Assembly (NCBI RefSeq): GCF_019455385.1
Contig: NZ_JACOFR010000001.1
Span: 558,001 to 622,000, forward strand
Direction of reading: 5' to 3'
DNA length: 64,000 nt
From: Bradyrhizobium sp. BR 10289
GTDB taxonomy: Bacteria; Pseudomonadota; Alphaproteobacteria; Rhizobiales; Xanthobacteraceae
The notes beneath the pieces are model-generated. The model was not told where the DNA came from. It worked only from the letters and a program-made list of their open reading frames with translations, and did not search any database. Positions 49,786 to 58,920 of the stretch are shown here, in pieces. Made by a program: the position numbers and the translations under genes. Position 1 is the stretch's first letter. Each line of letters begins with the position of its first letter.

Positions 49786-51435
49786 ATGCATCACGCGTCA
49801 CCGCAGGGTCGAACAAGAAAGACAATTCACCACCTCGCGATCGTGGCTTGCAGTGTGGTGGCGGGCGGATCTGCATGGGCCGGGACGCGCTGCGATGACG
49901 TGAGGAGCGTCAAGATCGATCACGTCCGGATCGACGTCGCTGACGATCAGCGTCCCGGTCTCTTCGCTGCGCCCGATGGTCAGCAGCTGACGGATATGCC
50001 TGCTTTTTGCCGCGTGCATGGAACGGCGCAGCCGGTCATGGGATCGAAGATCGGCTTCGAGATATGGCTTCCGGAGACGGGCTGGAACGGCAAGCTCGAG
50101 ATGTTCGGCAATGGCGGCTACAGTTCCAAAATTGCATATTCGTCGCTCGCCGAACAATTGAAGCGTGGCTACGCGGTTGCGGGCACCGATACCGGCCATC
50201 AGGGCGATGACCCCGATTTCGCCGCGGGGCATCCCGAAGCGATCGTCGATTGGGCGCACCGCGCCGTGCACGAAACCATTTTGGCCGCCAAGGCGGTCGT
50301 CGTGGCGCGCTACGGAGAGACCGCGCATCACGCCTACTTTTCCGGCTGCTCGACCGGCGGCCATCAAGCCTTCATGGAGGCGCAGCGCTATCCCGCCGAC
50401 TTCGATGGCATCATCGCCGGCGATCCCGGGCACAATCGCACACATCTCAATGCCGGGTTCTTGTGGCAATTCGTGGCCAATCGCAAAGGTCCTGGCGCCG
50501 CGCCGATCATTCCGCCGGCAAAGCTCGCGACGGTCTCGGCGGCCGTCCTGAAGGCGTGCCGCGGACGGGATGGCGGCCTCGCAACCGACAAGTTTCTGAT
50601 GGATCCCGAAGCATGCGACTTCAAGCCGAAGGACATCCTGTGCAAGGCGGGCGATCAGGCCGACTGCCTTTCGGAAGCCGAGGCCGAAGCCCTGGAGCGC
50701 ATGTATCGCGGGGCGCGCAACCCGAAGAGCGGCGAAGCAATTTATTATGCGTGGCCCAAGGGCAGCGAGAACTCCGGACACGTCGTCAAGTCGCTGCCGG
50801 GCTGGAGCCTGTATTGGGCGGACCCGTCGCATCCGGATAAGCCGGCCCGCTCCAATTTCTGGAAGATATGGGCCTTCGACGACGCGAATTGGGATTGGGC
50901 GTCGTTCGATTTCGATCGCGATATGAAGGCGGTCGACGACAAGCTTGCCGCGACGATCAATGCGATGGATGCGAACCTGTCTGCGTTTCGCGCGTCCGGA
51001 GGCAAGATGATCCATTATCACGGCTTGGCGGATCCGGTGGTGCCGCCCCGCGATTCCATCGACTATTTCGAGGCGGTGCAGCGCGCGCTTGCCAAGTCGG
51101 ACACCGCATCCGTCACGACGAGCGCCGATTTCTATCGCCTCTTCCTCGCGCCCGGCATGGAGCATTGCAAGGGAGGTGAGGGCCCCAACGTGATTGACGC
51201 GCAGCGGGCGCTGGAGGTCTGGGTGGAGCAAAAGACTGCGCCGGATCGGATCATGGCGACCAAGTTCGTCAACGATGAGACGTCGCAAGGGATTGCGCTC
51301 ACGCGACCACTTTGCCCCTATCCGCAGCAGTCTCGTTATGACGGACGGGGAAACCCGAACGAAGCGACGAGCTTTAGCTGCACCGATGGCCATCGTTACC
51401 CCGACCCGCTGACGGCGCCCGCATATCGCCGCTGA
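49786..51435 (+). CDS. Secreted tannase/feruloyl esterase family alpha/beta hydrolase
   Basis: 549 aa from ATG 49786 (AAGGAAACGCACC upstream); a GTG at 49744 overlapping the previous stop is possible. Signal segment KTIHHLAIVACSVVAGGSAW. Lid and catalytic core: YFSGCSTGGHQAFMEAQRYP with nucleophile Ser in CSTGG, and a late His in APGMEHCKGG. Paired cysteines are typical. Members cut gallate, ferulate, and related esters such as MHET. The product acid could feed the rest of the operon. Confidence 0.88.
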   Translation: MHHASPQGRTRKTIHHLAIVACSVVAGGSAWAGTRCDDVRSVKIDHVRIDVADDQRPGLFAAPDGQQLTDMPAFCRVHGTAQPVMGSKIGFEIWLPETGWNGKLEMFGNGGYSSKIAYSSLAEQLKRGYAVAGTDTGHQGDDPDFAAGHPEAIVDWAHRAVHETILAAKAVVVARYGETAHHAYFSGCSTGGHQAFMEAQRYPADFDGIIAGDPGHNRTHLNAGFLWQFVANRKGPGAAPIIPPAKLATVSAAVLKACRGRDGGLATDKFLMDPEACDFKPKDILCKAGDQADCLSEAEAEALERMYRGARNPKSGEAIYYAWPKGSENSGHVVKSLPGWSLYWADPSHPDKPARSNFWKIWAFDDANWDWASFDFDRDMKAVDDKLAATINAMDANLSAFRASGGKMIHYHGLADPVVPPRDSIDYFEAVQRALAKSDTASVTTSADFYRLFLAPGMEHCKGGEGPNVIDAQRALEVWVEQKTAPDRIMATKFVNDETSQGIALTRPLCPYPQQSRYDGRGNPNEATSFSCTDGHRYPDPLTAPAYRR

Positions 51436-51469
51436 CGAGCAGACCTGCCGACAGGAGAAAGGTGCCTCC

Positions 51470-51799
51470 ATGAAATTACGGGACATCGCGCACTCGCGCA
51501 CGGGGGACAAGGGCAACATTTCGAACGTCTCCCTGATCGCCTACGACCCGAACGACTACGGCGTGCTGTGCGACTACGTCACCGCCGAGCGGGTCAGGCA
51601 GTTGTTCGACGGCGTCGTCCAAGGCGAGGTCAGGCGATACGAATTGCCTGGCATCGCGGCCCTGAACTTCGTCATGACCGAGGCGCTTGGCGGCGGCGTG
51701 ACGCGATCCCTCGCGATCGATGCACACGGAAAGTCGCTCAGCTCGGCCTTGCTGAACATGGACCTTCCCGATGACATCAGATCCGCTTCGCACGAGTAG
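51470..51799 (+). CDS. AtuA-like small ferredoxin-fold domain protein
   Basis: 109 aa. MKLRDIAHSRTGDKGNISNV, SLIAYDPNDYGVLCDYVTAE and LPGIAALNFVMTEALGGG match the AtuA-like C-terminal domain. It completes the split AtuA with the large-domain gene at 48413; the two are separated by the esterase gene. AGGAGAAAGGTGCCTCC before ATG. Four bases from the next gene. Confidence 0.82.
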   Translation: MKLRDIAHSRTGDKGNISNVSLIAYDPNDYGVLCDYVTAERVRQLFDGVVQGEVRRYELPGIAALNFVMTEALGGGVTRSLAIDAHGKSLSSALLNMDLPDDIRSASHE

Positions 51800-51802
51800 G
51801 CC

Positions 51803-53803
51803 ATGATCAAAACCTTCCTTGTCGCTTCCATCGCACTGATATCGATCGTGGCAGCTCCCGCGGGCGAGCTGCCGGTCTGGCTGCATGAAGAAAAAGTGAG
51901 CCATTATGACGGCGCCTCGGATGACCTCGTCACCGCGGGGATGGGCGCAGAGGCTATGACGGGGGCCGCACCTCGCTTTGCGGATCCTCTGCATCCAACG
52001 GCACAGGAGCTCCGCCGCGCTTCGATATTCTACCGGACGAGCAAGGGGCAGGGTTATGGCCGGCTGTTCGGTCCCAATGTCGATCAGGAGACCGGCAAAT
52101 CATTCGAGGATGGCGGCAAGATTGCCGGCGACGAAATTCTTGCCTATGCGGACGATGGGGACGGCAGGCAGAACGTTGCGATGCTGCTCCAGATTCCCTC
52201 GGACCTCTCGACGGAGAGGCGATGCCTCATCGCAATTCCGGTCGCGGGCTCGGCGAGCCTGTTTCGTGACATCGTCGACTTCGGCTATTGGGGGCTGCGG
52301 CATCGCTGTGCCGTCGTCTACAACGACAAAGGACACGGCAACGGTTTCCATCTTCTGGAAAACGATACCGTAAACCTGATCGACGGACCGCAAGCGCCGG
52401 CAGCAGCGGCCGGGTCCAAAGCTCACTTTCGCGCCGACCTCGACGATGCGGCGCGAACCTCGTTCCTCGCTGCATGGCCGCATCGTGTCGCATTCAAGGC
52501 CGCGCATTCGAAGCAGAATCCCGAGAAGGATTGGGGCACCGACCTGCTCCGATCGGTGAAATTCGCATTCGTCGAGCTGGCGAAGCGGGATCCGGCGTTC
52601 ACGCGCGAGAACACGATCGTCATTGCGACGGGAAGCTCGAACGGCGGAGGAGCCGTTCTCTATGGCGCGGAAAAGGACGCCGATCACCTGTTGGACGGTG
52701 TCGTCGCACGCGAGCCGCAGGTCCAGCTCAAGCCTGACGACCGGGTGGTCGTGAAGCGCGGGCCTGTGGAGCGGCGCGGCTCGGGCCGGACCTTGCTCGA
52801 TTATTTCAGCTTCGGGAATCTCTATCAGCCCTGCGCGGTGCTGGCGGTACCAGATATTCCATTGCGGGATCGCGTGCCCTACGCGGCCAACCGCTGCCAG
52901 TCTCTTCACGACAAGGGATTGTTGACGTCCGCGACGCTGGCCGACCAGGCACGCGAAGCGCTCGATCGCATGCATGCTTACGGTTGGGACGAGGAGACCG
53001 ACGTCGGTCACGCCTTCGGCTATTTCGTGGCACCTGATGCGACTGCGACCAAGTACGTCAACGATCACGGCCGCTTCGACGTGCGCGACCGTGTCTGCGG
53101 TTACAGCTACGCTGCAACGGATGCGGACGGGCGGCCGGTGGCCGTGCCCCCCGGTCTCGGGGCGACGATCTTCTCCGTTGCGCCGGGCGGCGCGCCGGCC
53201 GGAACGATCGACGTGATCAACGACAGCGATCCGACGGGGGCGCGGCGGAGCTGGCTCTCGGTGTCGCCCAGCACGGGGCGGCAGGATTTCAACCTGGATG
53301 GCGCCATCTGTATTCGTGATCTCGTGACCGGAAACGCGCCGGCATCGCAGCGCGTGAAGACCGGCATTGACGAGTTTCTGGCATCAGGCCAGTTGCGCGG
53401 GTTGCCAACGATCATCGTGCATGGCCGCAGTGATGACCGCGTTCCCGTCAGTTTCTCGTCTCGTCCCTATCTCGGCCTGAACAATATCGTCGAAGGGGAG
53501 AGCTCGAAGTTGCGATATATCGAGGTTACGAACGCAGAGCATTTCGGGACCGATCTGCCGGGCTTCGACAGCAGAATGGTTCCGCTCGTCCTCTATCATC
53601 TGCGCGCGCTTGACCTGATGTGGGCTCACCTGACCGACAAGGCGCCGTTGCCCCCGAGTCAGGTGGTTCGGACAATGCCGCGCGGAGGCGAGCCGGGGAA
53701 GGCTCCCCTGCTGCAGTCCGCGAACATGCCTTCAATTTCGGCCGCCCCGGCCGAGGGCGACAAGATCCTCGTCGAGCAGGGCCGGGTTCTGATGCCGGAT
53801 TGA
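51803..53803 (+). CDS. Secreted 3-hydroxybutyrate-oligomer hydrolase family protein
   Basis: 666 aa. Signal peptide MIKTFLVASIALISIVAAPA. VYNDKGHGNGFH, IATGSSNGGGAVLYGAEKDA (nucleophile Ser in SSNGG), LDYFSFGNLYQPCAVLAVP and a late catalytic region IIVHGRSDDRVPVSFSSRPY match the 3HBOH family (about 700 aa). These cleave 3-hydroxybutyrate oligomers, or by extension other hydroxy-ester oligomers, in the periplasm. Last gene of the operon. Confidence 0.87.
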   Translation: MIKTFLVASIALISIVAAPAGELPVWLHEEKVSHYDGASDDLVTAGMGAEAMTGAAPRFADPLHPTAQELRRASIFYRTSKGQGYGRLFGPNVDQETGKSFEDGGKIAGDEILAYADDGDGRQNVAMLLQIPSDLSTERRCLIAIPVAGSASLFRDIVDFGYWGLRHRCAVVYNDKGHGNGFHLLENDTVNLIDGPQAPAAAAGSKAHFRADLDDAARTSFLAAWPHRVAFKAAHSKQNPEKDWGTDLLRSVKFAFVELAKRDPAFTRENTIVIATGSSNGGGAVLYGAEKDADHLLDGVVAREPQVQLKPDDRVVVKRGPVERRGSGRTLLDYFSFGNLYQPCAVLAVPDIPLRDRVPYAANRCQSLHDKGLLTSATLADQAREALDRMHAYGWDEETDVGHAFGYFVAPDATATKYVNDHGRFDVRDRVCGYSYAATDADGRPVAVPPGLGATIFSVAPGGAPAGTIDVINDSDPTGARRSWLSVSPSTGRQDFNLDGAICIRDLVTGNAPASQRVKTGIDEFLASGQLRGLPTIIVHGRSDDRVPVSFSSRPYLGLNNIVEGESSKLRYIEVTNAEHFGTDLPGFDSRMVPLVLYHLRALDLMWAHLTDKAPLPPSQVVRTMPRGGEPGKAPLLQSANMPSISAAPAEGDKILVEQGRVLMPD

Positions 53804-53817
53804 GTTTGCGCGGGCCT

Positions 53818-54303
53818 CTATTCGGCGGGTGCCATCCGCACCGTGCGGCCGCCGGCCTCGACGACCTGCTTGCGTGCGCCGAGCCACGCCTTCCAGGCGT
53901 GCACGGCGACGGCCAGCGAGCAGATGCCCCAGAACACCGGATATTCGTAGCCGCCCGTGTTCCAGGTCCAGCCAAAGCCTTTCACGACCTGCAGCGAATA
54001 GACGGCGACCGCCATCAACGCGACCGAGCCGAGCGCGGCGAAGCGCGTGCAGATGCCGAGCGTCAAGGCAACGGCCACGGAGAATTCGGCGGCCGCAGCG
54101 AGGTAGACCCACGCCTCCGGCGGCGACAGGCCGGCGGCAGCGAAGAACTTGACGATGGCGGGATTGAGAACGCCGAGGCCGATGAACTTTCCGGCGACAT
54201 GCGGAAGATAGAACACGCCGCAGGCGATGCGGACGATGTTCTCGATTTTCGTGGGGTCGAAAGTCTCTGCTTTGATCCGGAAATCGTCCGGCGATATGAA
54301 CAT
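53818..54303 (-). CDS. DoxX-like membrane protein
   Basis: 161 aa from ATG 54303 (AAGGAG 7 bases upstream). Four membrane segments, including IENIVRIACGVFYLPHVAGK, AWVYLAAAAEFSVAVALTLG and YPVFWGICSLAVAVHAWKAW. DoxX family proteins are small quinone-linked or accessory membrane proteins; function open. Convergent with the 3HBOH gene. Confidence 0.8.
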   Translation of the reverse strand: MFISPDDFRIKAETFDPTKIENIVRIACGVFYLPHVAGKFIGLGVLNPAIVKFFAAAGLSPPEAWVYLAAAAEFSVAVALTLGICTRFAALGSVALMAVAVYSLQVVKGFGWTWNTGGYEYPVFWGICSLAVAVHAWKAWLGARKQVVEAGGRTVRMAPAE

Positions 54304-54364
54304 GGCTGGTTCTCCTTGCATGGAAGAACCTAAGGCCTGAAGTCGCAGAGCGCCTTGATGCAAC

Positions 54365-56602
54365 TCAACCCAGCGCCTTCCGGATCATCTCCGCCAGCTG
54401 GTTGCGGCGATAGGGTTTTGTCAGCAGCAGCACGCCGTCATCCAGCTTGCCGTGGTGGACGATGGCGTTGTCGGTGTAGCCGGAGGTGTAGAGCACCTTC
54501 ACGCCCGGCCGGAGCTTTGCCACCTCGTCGGCGAGCTCGCGGCCGCTCATGCCGCCGGGGATGACAACGTCGGTGAAGAGCAGATCGAACGGCTGGCCGG
54601 CCTCGATCAATTGCAGCGCGGCGCGGCTGTCGCCGGCGGCAATGGTCTTGTAGCCGAGGCTCTGGAGCTGCGCGGTGACGAAGTTGCGCACCAGCGGATC
54701 GTCCTCGACCACGAAGATGGTCTCCGCGCCGCCTTCGGCCTGCGCCGCGGTGCTCGCGGCCACTTCGCTCGTGCCTTCGCCCGGCGGCAGGTAGAGCTTG
54801 ATCGTGGTGCCGTGGCCTTCCTCGCTGTAGATCTTGATGTGGCCGCCGGACTGCTTGACGAAGCCGTAGACCATGGAAAGGCCGAGGCCGGATCCCTTGC
54901 CGACCTCCTTGGTGGTGAAGAAGGGCTCGAACGCCTTCTCCTGGATATCGGGCGGCATGCCGGTGCCGGTGTCGCTGACGGCGAGCATCACGTAAGGCCC
55001 GGCCACGACGTCCGCATTGGCCTGCGCATAGGCTTCGTCCAGCACGACGCGGTGGGTCTCCAGCAGCAGCTTGCCGCCGTTCGGCATGGCGTCGCGGGCG
55101 TTGATCGCCATGTTGAGCACGGCATTGGTGAGCCGGGACGGATCGATATGCGCCGTCATCGGGCCCTGTTCCAGCACGGTCTCGATCTGGATCTGCTCGC
55201 CGAGAGTGGGGCGCAGCAGCTTTGCGATGTCCGATATCGCCGCGTTGATGTCGACATTGCGCGGCTGCAGCGGCTGCTTGCGCGCAAAGGCGAGCAGATG
55301 CTGGATCAGCTCGGCGCAGCGCTCGGCGGCATCGTCGATCAGCCGTGCCACGCGCTGCAGCTCGGGCTGCTGCTTCAGGCTCGCCACCAGCGTCTCGGTG
55401 TTGCCGGAGATCACGGTCAGCATGTTGTTGAAGTCGTGCGCGACGCCGCCGGTCAGCTTGCCGATCGCGTCGAGCTTCTGCGACTGGTGTAGCTGCCGCT
55501 CGGTCTCGCGCGAAATGGTCGCGTCATGATAGACCAGCACCGCGCCGGAGATGTCGCCCTGTGCGTCCCGCATCGGCCGGCCGCTGATCATGAGATGGCG
55601 CGCCTGATTGCCGCTGTGCGGGCGGACGATCATCTCCATCGCCTCGAACTGCTCGCCGCGCAGCACGCGTGCGGAGGGCAGCTCATTGGGCTTGAGCAGG
55701 GTGACGCCGTCGCCGTGATAGACCTCGGACATCGCGCGAAGATTGCCGAGATTCATGCCGGTGCGATGCAGCAGCATGCGCTCGGCGGCCGGATTGGACA
55801 GCAGCACGGTGCCTTCGCTGTCGATGACCAGCACCGCCTCGGCCATGCTGTGGAAGGTGCTCTGGAGCACGTTGACCGACAGACGCAACTCGTCATGTGC
55901 GGCGACGAGATGCTCGGTGCGCTCGGCGACCGCGGCCTCGAGCTGCTCGTTGGCGGCCGTCGTCTCCAGCAGCGTGTTCTTCAGCGCGACCTCGGTACGC
56001 TGGCTCTCGCGCATCACCATCACCACCAGCAGCAGGATCACCAGCGCGCCGGCGACGTCGATGCCGAGCAGCACGATCCCGGTGCGGCGCGAATCCTGCG
56101 AGCGCGCGGCGAGCAGCCGCTCTTCCTCCGCGCTCAAATGATCGAGATTGGCCATCACCGTGTCCATCAGGCCGCGGCCCTCGCCCTTGCCCTGAAGCGC
56201 GGCAACACCGGCCTGGTCGTTCGACGCGCGCAGGCGCACCGCTTCGGCGGCGATCTCGATCCGGCGCAGCGCCAGCGGCTCGGTGCCCTCCAGCAGCGCG
56301 ACCTGATCGGCATTGTCGCGGACGCCGCGCTTCAGGTCCGCAAGCGCCGGAGCGATCTCGGCGCGGACCGCCTGGAATTCGTCGTTGAAGCCCTGGCTGC
56401 GATAGATCTCGTAGCCGCGCGCGGCGCTTTCGGCGCGGCGCAACAGCACGCGCAGGTCGGAGATCTTCTTCTGCACCTGGATGGTGTGATTGACCCACGC
56501 CGTATCCGACCGCGACTTGACGTCGAGGCCGATCGAGGCTGCGGTGATGATCAGGAGGATTGCAAGTCCAGCACCGAGAATGACGCGCTGCGTTGGGATC
56601 AA
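54365..56602 (-). CDS. Hybrid sensor histidine kinase with CHASE3-type sensor, PAS and receiver
   Basis: 745 aa from TTG 56602, which overlaps the response regulator stop (TTGA) and implies coupling; ATG 56656 inside that gene is the alternative. Membrane segment 1 (about 7-24), CHASE3-like helical sensor (about 30-180, [20 protein letters not shown]), membrane segment 2, PAS (about 265-375), HisKA-type helix with [17 protein letters not shown], HATPase with [15 protein letters not shown] and [13 protein letters not shown], receiver with [13 protein letters not shown]. Senses a periplasmic signal of unknown nature; phosphotransfer to the upstream-encoded regulator is likely. Confidence 0.9.
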   Translation of the reverse strand: MIPTQRVILGAGLAILLIITAASIGLDVKSRSDTAWVNHTIQVQKKISDLRVLLRRAESAARGYEIYRSQGFNDEFQAVRAEIAPALADLKRGVRDNADQVALLEGTEPLALRRIEIAAEAVRLRASNDQAGVAALQGKGEGRGLMDTVMANLDHLSAEEERLLAARSQDSRRTGIVLLGIDVAGALVILLLVVMVMRESQRTEVALKNTLLETTAANEQLEAAVAERTEHLVAAHDELRLSVNVLQSTFHSMAEAVLVIDSEGTVLLSNPAAERMLLHRTGMNLGNLRAMSEVYHGDGVTLLKPNELPSARVLRGEQFEAMEMIVRPHSGNQARHLMISGRPMRDAQGDISGAVLVYHDATISRETERQLHQSQKLDAIGKLTGGVAHDFNNMLTVISGNTETLVASLKQQPELQRVARLIDDAAERCAELIQHLLAFARKQPLQPRNVDINAAISDIAKLLRPTLGEQIQIETVLEQGPMTAHIDPSRLTNAVLNMAINARDAMPNGGKLLLETHRVVLDEAYAQANADVVAGPYVMLAVSDTGTGMPPDIQEKAFEPFFTTKEVGKGSGLGLSMVYGFVKQSGGHIKIYSEEGHGTTIKLYLPPGEGTSEVAASTAAQAEGGAETIFVVEDDPLVRNFVTAQLQSLGYKTIAAGDSRAALQLIEAGQPFDLLFTDVVIPGGMSGRELADEVAKLRPGVKVLYTSGYTDNAIVHHGKLDDGVLLLTKPYRRNQLAEMIRKALG

Positions 56603-57021
56603 GGGGCTTCTTTCTTGTCCTTCGGCTGTGCGTTCCCGCCCGCATCGGCGAGACATTCCCGGATGGTGGTCAGCAGGGCGTCCGGCGTGAACGGCTTGCG
56701 CAGGCAGCGCGCCGCACCGAGCTCCAGCGCCATGCGCAGGAAGTCGGGTGTGGGCGAGGCGGACGAGGCGAAGGCATAGCCGGACATCGCGATCAGCGGG
56801 ATCGCGGGCGCGCGCTCGTGAAAGATGCGGATGGATTCGAAGCCGCGCATATGCGGCATGAAGATATCGACCAGCATCACATCATAGGTTTGCGCTTCCA
56901 GCGCAGACAGCCCCGTTTCACCGCCGTCGGCCAGCGTGACGTCGAAGCCCTGACGTTGGAGGAGGACCTCGATGGTCGCGCCGACCATCGGATCGTCGTC
57001 TACCACGAGGATACGCGGCAT
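56599..57021 (-). CDS. Single-domain response regulator
   Basis: 140 aa from ATG 57021 (GGGAAA upstream); the frame runs further but without a good start. Receiver domain: VVDDDPMVGATIEVLLQRQG, phospho-Asp in YDVMLVDIFMPHMRG, and the Lys in CLRKPFTPDAL. No output domain, so it works as a relay or through protein contact, like a CheY/DivK type. The kinase gene follows directly. Confidence 0.9.
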   Translation of the reverse strand: MPRILVVDDDPMVGATIEVLLQRQGFDVTLADGGETGLSALEAQTYDVMLVDIFMPHMRGFESIRIFHERAPAIPLIAMSGYAFASSASPTPDFLRMALELGAARCLRKPFTPDALLTTIRECLADAGGNAQPKDKKEAP

Positions 57022-57135
57022 GACATTTCCCAGCAATCGAAGTCCCCGCATTGGTGATACAGGTGAATCGTGCGTCGGGTCAATTTTGGATTGGATCAGG
57101 GTAGATATGCACGGTTCGGTGAATAAAGGTCCGTT

Positions 57136-57182
57136 TTGCATCGACTTGTAGACAACGCGGGAGGTACCGAAAATCGATGCAA
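57136..57182. promoter_or_regulatory. Perfect inverted repeat upstream of the response regulator
   Basis: TTGCATCGA (57136-57144) and TCGATGCAA (57174-57182) are exact complements 29 bases apart, 115-160 bases before the response regulator ATG. Could be two operator halves or a hairpin. Confidence 0.4.
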
Positions 57183-57225
57183 ACGAAAGGTGCAGGCGAA
57201 ACAGGTGAGAAGGCATAGCCTGCGC

Positions 57226-57255
57226 GAAAAAGGCGCCGCATTGCTGCGACGCCTT
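57226..57255 (-). terminator. Rho-independent terminator of the BA14K gene
   Basis: Leftward, AAGGCG (57255-57250) pairs with CGCCTT (57235-57230) with an inner GCA/TGC part and is followed by TTTTTCGCG. It lies about 25 bases beyond the BA14K-type gene stop. Confidence 0.75.
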
Positions 57256-57279
57256 GTCGTTCAAGCCGTGTCGATATCG

Positions 57280-57909
57280 CTACGGGCAGGGATGACGCTC
57301 GCCGTCATAGCCGAGGTAGGTGCCCGAGGCCGGATCGTAGGACTTGTAGCGCTGCGCGCAATAAGCGGAGGAGTCGCCACCACCATCCTGTACAACGGCC
57401 ACCGACGGCTCGTCATAGTACGTGTCGCCGTAATAGTAGGGGTCGTCGTAGTACCCGCCACCGTAGTAGGCATAGGAACCGAGGCCGCCGATCGCGGCGC
57501 CAGCTGCGAACCCGGGCCAGAAGCCGCCGCGGTGATGCCAGCCGCCGCCATGCCAGCGGCCGCCATTCCAGCCACCGCCGCCACCGTTCCAGTGGTTGCC
57601 TGCGACCGCGAAATTACGACCGCCGCCACCGGCAAAAACTGGCCCGCTGCGTGCTGCGGCGTTGGCCGTGAAGCTGCCGCCGCCACCGCCGATCCGCGCG
57701 CCGCCAAATCCACCGCCGCCCATGCGGGCGCCACCGCCGAAGCCGCCCCCGCCGAAGTGGGCGCCGCCACCGCCACCGCCGAAATGGGCTCCACCGCCGC
57801 CCCCGCCGAAACCGCCATGGCCACCACGGCCCTGCGCGAAGCTCGGCGTTGCCATCGGAAGAACCAGCGCCAGGGCTGCGGCGGCACTCAAAACTTTCAG
57901 ACTTTTCAT
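57280..57909 (-). CDS. Glycine-rich secreted protein with BA14K-like C-terminus
   Basis: 209 aa from ATG 57909 (GGAG upstream). Signal peptide MKSLKVLSAAAALALVLPMA, cleavage near FAQG. Residues 27-140 are repeated GGGGGAHFGG/GGFGGARMGG, then Trp/Gly/His-rich, then Tyr/Asp-rich. The end, YCAQRYKSYDPASGTYLGYD followed by GERHPCP, is the BA14K motif, known from a Brucella antigen family in which it binds sugars or lectin targets. Probable cell-surface protein. Confidence 0.88.
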   Translation of the reverse strand: MKSLKVLSAAAALALVLPMATPSFAQGRGGHGGFGGGGGGAHFGGGGGGAHFGGGGFGGGARMGGGGFGGARIGGGGGSFTANAAARSGPVFAGGGGRNFAVAGNHWNGGGGGWNGGRWHGGGWHHRGGFWPGFAAGAAIGGLGSYAYYGGGYYDDPYYYGDTYYDEPSVAVVQDGGGDSSAYCAQRYKSYDPASGTYLGYDGERHPCP

Positions 57910-58156
57910 GATCAAACTCCTTTCCCGCAAGCCAACCCCACGACAGCGCGGTGGTTCCTGGCTCACGCGGGTTTGCACGACGCGGCAGCTTCTCACCGCG
58001 GCACTGTACCCGGCATGAACGGATCGCGCCGGATGTGCGGCAGGGACGGTTGCCGACCGGCTCCCGCGTTTGCGGCAGGGAGCGCCCGCACGCGGCGAAC
58101 TGGACATTTCCCCGTCCGGATGGCATCAGGACCCGACGAAGCAGGGCCCTTGCCGC

Positions 58157-58564
58157 ATGAAACAATTCTTCCTGAAGTTCTTCACCTGGTGGAATGGCCA
58201 GACCTTTGGCACCCAGCTCTGGACCAAGCGCTATGGCGAGCTGGTCGGCCAGGACGAGCAGGGCAACCTCTATTATCGCACCCGCGGCGGGGCGATCGAT
58301 CCGGCGCTCGGCTTCGAGCGGCGCTGGGTGATCTATAACGGCTATGCCGAGGCCAGCCGTATCCCGCCGGAGTGGCATGGCTGGATCCATCACGTCGTCG
58401 ACATCCCGCCGACCAAGATCAACTACCAGCCCCGCGAGTGGGAAAAGCCGCACCAGCCGAATCTCACCGGCACGGCGAAGGCCTACCGGCCCTCCGGTTC
58501 GACGCTGGCCAGCGGCAAGCGTCCCAAGGCGACCGGCGACTACCAGCCCTGGACGCCGGCCTGA
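58157..58564 (+). CDS. NADH:ubiquinone oxidoreductase subunit NDUFA12 (B17.2)
   Basis: 135 aa from ATG 58157. WWNGQTFGTQLWTKRYGELV, GAIDPALGFERRWVIYNGYA, EASRIPPEWHGWIHHVVDIP and a C-terminal Pro-rich tail are diagnostic of NDUFA12, an accessory subunit of complex I in alphaproteobacteria and mitochondria. It usually stands next to a DUF2155 gene; here that gene is 4.9 kb away at 63456. Confidence 0.95.
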   Translation: MKQFFLKFFTWWNGQTFGTQLWTKRYGELVGQDEQGNLYYRTRGGAIDPALGFERRWVIYNGYAEASRIPPEWHGWIHHVVDIPPTKINYQPREWEKPHQPNLTGTAKAYRPSGSTLASGKRPKATGDYQPWTPA

Positions 58565-58699
58565 TTCTCCCGCCGGCCTAAATCCGGCGATCGTCCGCTT
58601 CGACTGGATGCACACGCATCCGCCTGACGCCGCTGTGGACAACGGGAACAGCGGGGAAGCTGCTTGCGCCGGCGTTGCGCCAATGCGGCCGATGCGGCT

Positions 58700-58903
58700 C
58701 AATCAACCCATCTTACGGAGATGGGAGACCATCGCGTTCGGTCGGGCAACAGCTCGCGACTGTCCCGAAATGCAGCGGCCGCCGAGGAAGGACTCGATCG
58801 GGAGATAGGCCCCCGGTCTGGAAGTTCCCAAATCGCCCGATGTGAATGTGCAGCCGCCGTAAGACAGGAAAGGCCGCTCGGGAAACCGGGCGGCCTTTTT
58901 CTT
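58700..58903 (+). ncRNA. Candidate structured RNA with terminator
   Basis: The 356-base gap after NDUFA12 has no gene. It holds CCCATCT-TACGG-AGATGGG (58707-58725), TCGGG/CCCGA with an inner ACAG/CTGT (58742-58768), a GC-rich stretch, and a strong terminator: AAAGGCCGC-TCGG-GAAA-CCGG-GCGGCCTTT (58869-58898) followed by TTCTT. Three stable hairpins in order, ending in a GNRA-capped terminator, suggest a small RNA of about 200 bases. The terminator is symmetrical, so it may also stop the leftward GST gene (stop 58921). No known family was matched. Confidence 0.45.
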
Positions 58904-58920
58904 GTATCTGTCGCTCGGTC

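Noticed and set aside
55526..56779. 417-codon rightward frame
   Set aside because: Antisense to the histidine kinase, no motif.
58700..58903. RNase P, SRP or 6S RNA
   Set aside because: GAGGAAGGACT at 58784 is reminiscent of RNase P but the wider conserved blocks are missing; SRP and 6S signatures are absent.
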